In this document: piece after piece, positions 58,716 through 64,000 of the stretch | Layout: every line of letters starts with the position of its first letter | Position numbering within the stretch: position 1 is the stretch's first letter | Source of the DNA: Calendula officinalis | Taxonomy: Eukaryota > Streptophyta > Magnoliopsida > Asterales > Asteraceae | Reading direction: 5' to 3' | DNA length: 64,000 nucleotides | Assembly: GCA_963853835.1 (NCBI GenBank) | Contig: OY970820.1 | Location: 47,528,907-47,592,906 of the forward strand | Program-made: the position numbers and the translations under genes | Notes under the pieces: generated by a model | Databases searched by the model: none | Told to the model about the DNA's origin: nothing | Seen by the model: the letters and a program-made list of their open reading frames with translations, nothing else

Positions 58716-61700
58716 ATGGCTCGAGGAGGAAACGCAGATACTGTAGAACACATGGTGGAACGTCGAATCGCTGAAGCGATGGCTCAAATGAACGCAGCAA
58801 GAGGAAATGCCGGTGGTGCATCTAACAATGGAAACACGGTATATCATTCGACTCCACAAGAGAAAATTCGTTTATTTTCGCTTCATTTAAACCTATTTTT
58901 CCTTTTTCTTTCTTTATTTGTTTGAACTTCAGATCCCAATGCTAATCGTCAAGGTCAGTCGTTTAAGACCTTTACGTCCTGTCATCCTCCGGCATACTCT
59001 GGATCTGAAGGTGCCATTGCCACCATCCACTGGATTGAGAAGGTGGAATCTATCTTCAGTATCATCCAATGTGCCCCTGATAATTTGGTGAAGTTTGCTG
59101 CTAGCACATTGTCCAAGGAAGCGTTGTCCTGGTGGAATTCCCAAGTGCAAGTCTTAGGTCGTGTTAATGCTGATGCTATGACTTGGGATGCATTTAAGAG
59201 TCTAGTTAACTCAGAAGTTTTGTCCAAGGAGAGAGCTATAGAAAGGTGAAGTGGAACTATGGAATCTGTCCATGGTTGGATCTGATATTGTTACCTACAC
59301 GACTAAGTTCCAAGAACTCGCTCGTCTTGCCCCTCATATGGTTTCCCTTGAATTTAAGCGTATTAAGGAGTATCTTCAAGGTCTGCATGATCTTATTCGT
59401 ACTCATGTCACTGCTTCTGAACCTACAACTTCTGAAGATGCTGTGAATCGTGCAACGAGGTTGACTGATGATGCTATGAGAAGTGGATCATTCAAAGATA
59501 AGCTAGTGGTGTCTAGCAAATCCTCTGAGACTTCGAACAATGAAAACGGTAAGCGTTCCTACGACAACAAACAAGACTACAAAGGGAACAAGTATCAGAA
59601 GACTAAGAATTATGCTGCCTCTAATCAAAATAACAATCAGTCTAATCCTGATTCTAAGCCTTATGCTGGAAGCAATCCCAAGTGCAACAAGTGTAATTGG
59701 CATCATGATGGTCAGTGTGAGAAGTGCCACAAGTGTGACCGCTGGGGTCACAATTTCAGAAAATATTCGTCCAACAAACATCCTAAGAATCCTGTTTGTT
59801 ATGAGTGTGGTGATCCTAACCATTATCGTAATCGTTGCCCTAAGCTTCAGAACACCAACAACCAGAACGAAAACAACAACGCCAATCGTAACAACAATCG
59901 CAAGAATAATCGCAACGCCAACAACAACAATGATCGTCAGAATGGTCGTGGTCGTGCATTTGTTATGAATGCTTATGAAGCTCGCGAAAATCCTGATACC
60001 GTTACTTGTACATTTATCGTCAACAATCATTTTGCTTCTATTTTATTTGATTCGGGAGCCGACTTGAGTTTCGTATCGACCGACTTTAAAAGTTTCTTAA
60101 ATATAAATCCTGAACGTTTTAAAGTTAAATATGAAATCGAGCTAGCGAATGGCAAAGTTGTTAGGTCTGGTGAAGTTTTTAAAGGTTGTAAGCTTGACCT
60201 AGATGATCACATTTTCGATATAGACCTTGTGCCTGGAGAGCTAGGTAGTTTTGATATCGTCATAGGGATGGATTGGTTATTTAAAAACCGTGCTGAAATT
60301 ATATGCTACAATAAACAAATTTGAATCCCTAGATCCAAAACAGAAACTTTAATAATTCAAGGTGAACAACGAAACAAAAACATAAAAACCATAAACTCTA
60401 TGAAAGCTCAAAAATATCTTCGTAAAGGATGCCAAGCCTTTCCTGCTCATGTCGTTGACACAAAGTCCAAAGATCGTAAGATTGAGGACATCCCTATCGT
60501 TCGTGAATTCTCTGGCGTTTTTCCTGGCGAATTACCTGGACTGCCACATCAGAGACAAGTTGAATTTTGTATTGATCTGATTCCAGGAGCCGCACCTATT
60601 GCACGTTCTCCTTATCATCTTGCACCATCTGAAATGCAAGAACTATCATCGCAATTGCAAGAACTTCTTGATTTGGTTTCATTCGACCGAGTTTCTCACC
60701 CTGGGAGCTCTGGTCCTTTTCGTTAAAAAGAAAGATGGTTCAATGAGGATGTGCATTGACTATCGTGAATTGAATAAAGTAACCATTAAAAATCGATATC
60801 CTCTTCCCCGTATTGATGATCTATTCGATCAACTCCAAGGATCAAGTTTCTATTCCAAAATTGATCTTCGTTCAGGCTACCATCAGTTAAAAGTTCATGA
60901 TGAAGATGTGCCCAAAACTGCTTCCAGAACTCGCTATGGTCATTTCGAATTTATGGTAATGCCATTTGGTTTGACTAATTTATGGATCTCATGAACAGAG
61001 TGTGCAAGCAATATCTCGGTAAATTCGTTATTGTCTTAAGAATGAAGAGCACTTAAGAATCATTCTTTAGTTGTTGGAGAAAGAGAAGTTGTACGCCAAG
61101 TTGTCCAAGTGTGAATTTTTGTTGCGTGAAGTCCAATTTCTGGGTCATATCATCAACGAGGAAGGTATCGACGTTGATCCTGCGAAAATAGAAGCCATAA
61201 AGAATTGGGAAGCTCCAAAGACCCCAACTGAAGTGAGACAATTCCTTGGTCTTGCTGGTTACTACAAAAGGTTCAAAGAAAATTTCTCGAAGATTGCAAA
61301 GGATTTAATGGTGTTAACACATAAGGATGAGAAATTTTTCTGTGGTGAAAAGCAAGAATCAGCCTTCCAATCTCTTAAATTTAAATTGTGTTCTGCTCCT
61401 ATTCTATCTCTCCCTGAAGGAATCGATAATTTTGTGGTGTACTGTGATGCTTCGCACCAAGGTCTAGGTTGTGTATTGATGCAGCATGACAAAGTGATTG
61501 CCTACGCCTCTCGACAACTGAAGAACCACGAGAAGAATTATACAGCTCATGATCTCGAGTTGGGTGCCGTCGTGTTTGCATTAAGGATTTGGAGACATTA
61601 TCTCTACGGTACCAAGTGCACAATATTCACCGATCACAAGAGCTTGCAACATATCTTCAATCAGAAAGAGCTCAACATGAGACAACGCAGATGGGTAGAG

Positions 61701-63287
61701 TTGATGAATGATTACGACTGTGAGATCAAGTATCATCCTGGTAAAGCTAATGTGGTAGCTGATGCCTTAAGTCGGAAAGAGCAGCCTAAACCTCGTCGTG
61801 ATCTAGCCCTTCCAATTTCTGTTCGTTCTAATCTATCTTCCCAAGTACATGAATTCCAAACTGAAGCCTTAAAAGTAGAGAACATCAAAGGTGAAGCTTT
61901 GCGTGCTATGGGGAAGTAGTTAGAAGCAAAGGTGGATGGAACCCTTTATTTCATGGATCGTTTATGGGTTCCTAATCTTGGAAGTGTTCGCGACGTCATC
62001 TTGAATGAAGCTCATCGATCTAACTATTCTATTCATCCTGGTGCTGACAAGATGTATAAAGATGTCAAAGAGTTATACTGGTGGCCAAATATGAAGAAAG
62101 AGATCGCAGTTTACGTAGCAAATGTTTAACTTGTGCCAAAGTGAAAGCAGAGAATCAGAAGCCTTCCGGTCTTCTACAACAGCCAGAGATCCCTGAATGG
62201 AAATGGGAAGAAATCTCTATAGATTTCATAACCAAGTATCCTCGAACGTCTAGGGGTCATGATACAATTTGGGTAATTGTTGATCGATTGACCAAATCAT
62301 CTCATTTCATTCCCATTAAAAAAAACTGACCAAATGGTGAAGCTAACGAGAATTTATCTAAAAGAAGTCGTATCTCGGCATGGTGTTCCAGTCGCGATCA
62401 TATCTGATCGTGAGAGTCGCTTTACGTCTCGTTTTTGGCAATCAGTGCAAAAATCTCTCGGTACTCGCCTCTATATGAGTACTGCTTATCATCCCCAAAC
62501 CGATGGTCAGACTTAAAGAACAATCCAAACCTTGGAAGACATGCTGAGAGCTTGTGTCATTCATTTTGGTGGAAGTTGGGATTCTCATCTCCCTTTAGCT
62601 GAGTTCTCGTACAATAATAGTTATCATACAACTATTAAGGCCGCGCCATTTGAAGCCCTGTATGGAAGAAAGTGTCGTTCGCCACTTTGTTGGATTGAAG
62701 TTGGTGTTCGTTAGATTACTGGTCCTGAAATTCTACAAGAAACAACTGACAAGATCTTCAAGATCAAAGATCGTATCAAGGCTGCAAGAGATCGACAAAA
62801 GAGTTATGCTGATAATCGTCGAAAGCCTTTAGAGTTCGCTGCTGGCGACCACGTGCTGCTAAAGGTAGCGCCTTGGAAAGGTGTTGTACGCTTTGGCAAG
62901 AAGGGAAAGCTTAGTCCTCGTTATGTTGGACCATTTGAAATTCTTGAAAGAATCGTTGCTGTCGCTTATCGTCTTCGTCTTCCTAAAGAGCTCAGCAATG
63001 TTCATAACACTTTTCATGTGTCGAATTTGAAGAAATTTGTTCATGATCCCTCGCTCATTGTTCCAGCTGAGGAAATTATTGTCGACGACAAACTCCATTT
63101 CACTGAGGAACCAATCGAAATCTCTGACTGGAAAGAGAAAAAGCTAAGAAGAAGCAAGATCAAAATTGTTAAAGTCAGATGGAACTCCAAAAGAGATCCT
63201 GAATTCACGTGGGAACGTGAGGACCAAATGCGAAGGAAATATCCTCATTTATTTCTCGTTGTCTCTCCTGTTCGCTCTTCGTCTTAA
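58716..63287 (+). pseudogene. Ty3/Gypsy chromovirus polyprotein (gag-PR-RT-RH-IN-chromodomain), Tekay/Del-like
   Basis: Order seen: gag start MARGGNADTVEHMVERRIAEAMAQ (58716); gag core (EALSWWNSQV, 59115); Asn-rich linker with knuckles (CYECGDPNHYRNRC); protease ILFDSGADLSFV (about 60040); RT (KKKDGSMRMCIDYREL, 60727; FEFMVMPFGLTN, 60950); RNase H (VVYCDASHQGLG, 61435); integrase zinc region (HPGADKMYKDVKELYWWPN), core (EEISIDFITKY; SDRESRF) and a C-terminal chromodomain (KVRWNSKRDPEFTWERE, 63170). Defects: disrupted frame near 58840-58930; stops near 59247; TGA at 60322-60324; frameshift near 60690; a small deletion after GLTN (60980); loss of the F/Y-x-D-D active-site block near 61038; stop at 61917-61919; frameshift near 62125; a TAA at 62514-62516 at the third catalytic integrase position; TAG at 62713-62715. 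The chromodomain, which targets chromatin marks, is intact. The element cannot move by its own proteins. Confidence 0.9.
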
Positions 63288-63308
63288 ATTTGGGGCAAAA
63301 TTTCTTCA

Positions 63309-63320
63309 ACCAGGGGAGAA
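63309..63320 (+). other. Polypurine tract of the Gypsy element
   Basis: accaggggagaa lies immediately before the LTR start TGTGACAACTCG at 63321. It would prime plus-strand synthesis. Confidence 0.8.
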
Positions 63321-63799
63321 TGTGACAACTCGATATTTCCGGTATATAATTTCATTACATTTCTAGAACTTTCCTTATTCAGAAAGTTTCAATATTTAGA
63401 CATTTCTATTTTTGGCATCCTAACACATAACAAAACATCTATTTTTACACCATACATTAGTGTTTGACTATTTTAGTCAACACAACGTTATTATTTCCTT
63501 ATGGTCACACACATTGAGCTAAACACATTCTTAAAATAGTAACTTTTATCGGTTACTTAACAAACGAACTTAATTTAATATAACGTGACTCAAATTGAAC
63601 TAAACTTCTAAACCAACATCGAACCATTACCAACCACCTAAGTGGCCGGCCTCCCCTTGCTCGTGACAAACCCAACTCGGCCGAACCCTATATGGGTGAG
63701 GTTCATCCTTCTTGATTTTATCTCCCTATTGATTCTATCCTCATCTCATTTGAATGAGTCCTTGTTGGATTCAAACTCTAGCTTCTATCTCCTTATAAA
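63321..63799 (+). repeat. Gypsy 3' LTR, first 479 bases
   Basis: It starts TGTGACAACTCGATATTTCC and is co-linear with 2176-2645 of the solo LTR. It is interrupted at its TATA region (ccttataaa, 63791-63799) by the family B LTR. Confidence 0.9.
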
Positions 63800-64000
63800 T
63801 GAAGGAATTATGTGCACAATTAGTCAACCTATGATGATACATCCATGCCGACGAAACACTTAAGGGTCACACCGATGAGTGCATGTAATACGAGCAAGAT
63901 ATGCAATGATACAATGAAGAGGAATGATTCATAATAGTCATTACGAATCAGTTAAGTATTAAGTTAAGTTTAACTTATTACTAGATTAGTTTAACTAACT
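63800..64000 (+). repeat. Family B LTR, copy 6 (runs off the window)
   Basis: It starts TGAAGGAATTATGTGCAC and continues through the cacttaagggtcacaccg block and the 11-bp palindrome. Whether it is solo or part of a full element cannot be told from here. Confidence 0.85.

Noticed and set aside
58839..58932. Possible GT-AG intron in the Gypsy gag
   Set aside because: It has consensus-like ends and removes odd sequence, but the join is out of phase by one base with the downstream gag frame.
59503..60030. 175-codon minus-strand open frame
   Set aside because: It is the antisense shadow of the Asn-rich gag linker, where aac/aat codons read as Val/Ile/Leu.

Overview
This is a 64 kb window of nuclear plant DNA, AT-rich, with spliced genes and many nested transposable elements. 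Two host genes place it in a flowering plant: the 3' end of an NADH-cytochrome b5 reductase (CBR1 type) and a CBS-domain gene of the CBSX5 type. The retrotransposon flora would fit an Asteraceae-like eudicot, but I cannot prove the family. Almost everything right of 9.5 kb is mobile DNA.

1-9.0 kb, host genes. CBR1 ends at 309 on the + strand. Facing it tail to tail is a CBSX5-like gene on the - strand (9024 to 1482). Its second exon is split by a 2581-bp solo LTR (2176-4756) with TG...CA ends and a 5-bp target duplication (tcttg), and it also carries a frameshift near 1850, so it is a pseudogene here. Its 3.7-kb intron holds a decayed PIF/Harbinger element, a MITE, a foldback and GGT/ACC-rich low-complexity DNA.

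9.5-12.2 kb, small DNA elements. A Stowaway-like MITE is followed by a 1.5-kb CACTA-type non-autonomous element that itself carries a second Stowaway-like MITE.

12.2-35 kb. Two copies of one non-autonomous Copia-like family ('family B': about 1.1-kb LTR, long leader, gag only, no pol) lie in opposite orientation (12197-16810 on -, 31034-34990 on +). Between them is a CACTA (En/Spm) transposon with a TnpD-like gene (27529-23970) and a TnpA/Transposase_24-like gene (20552-18108), both on the - strand and both broken. A Mutator-like TIR element, a Helitron and a 198-bp AT run lie inside it.

35-64 kb, one nest. The outer host is a Ty3/Gypsy chromovirus (Tekay/Del-like, with a chromodomain), whose internal region is 54460-63320 and whose 3' LTR starts at 63321. 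Its 5' LTR is interrupted by a Copia element ('Copia-A', LTRs at 39140-39830 and 53124-53804). The Copia-A integrase gene is in turn split by a family B element (42769-49884). The Gypsy leader contains an unrelated 3.2-kb solo LTR on the - strand, and the Gypsy 3' LTR contains another family B LTR running off the window. None of the autonomous-type polyproteins is intact.

The most interesting signal is in family B. Its leader carries a series of imperfect repeats that fold into paired hairpins, and the arms change together between repeats (compensatory substitutions). Its long 3' non-coding part carries more hairpin-rich tandem repeats that are kept in three copies. Family B shares its polypurine tract, its LTR start and an LTR hairpin with Copia-A, which makes Copia-A-type elements the likely helper. 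Several chimeric junctions with short microhomology suggest template switching or illegitimate recombination.
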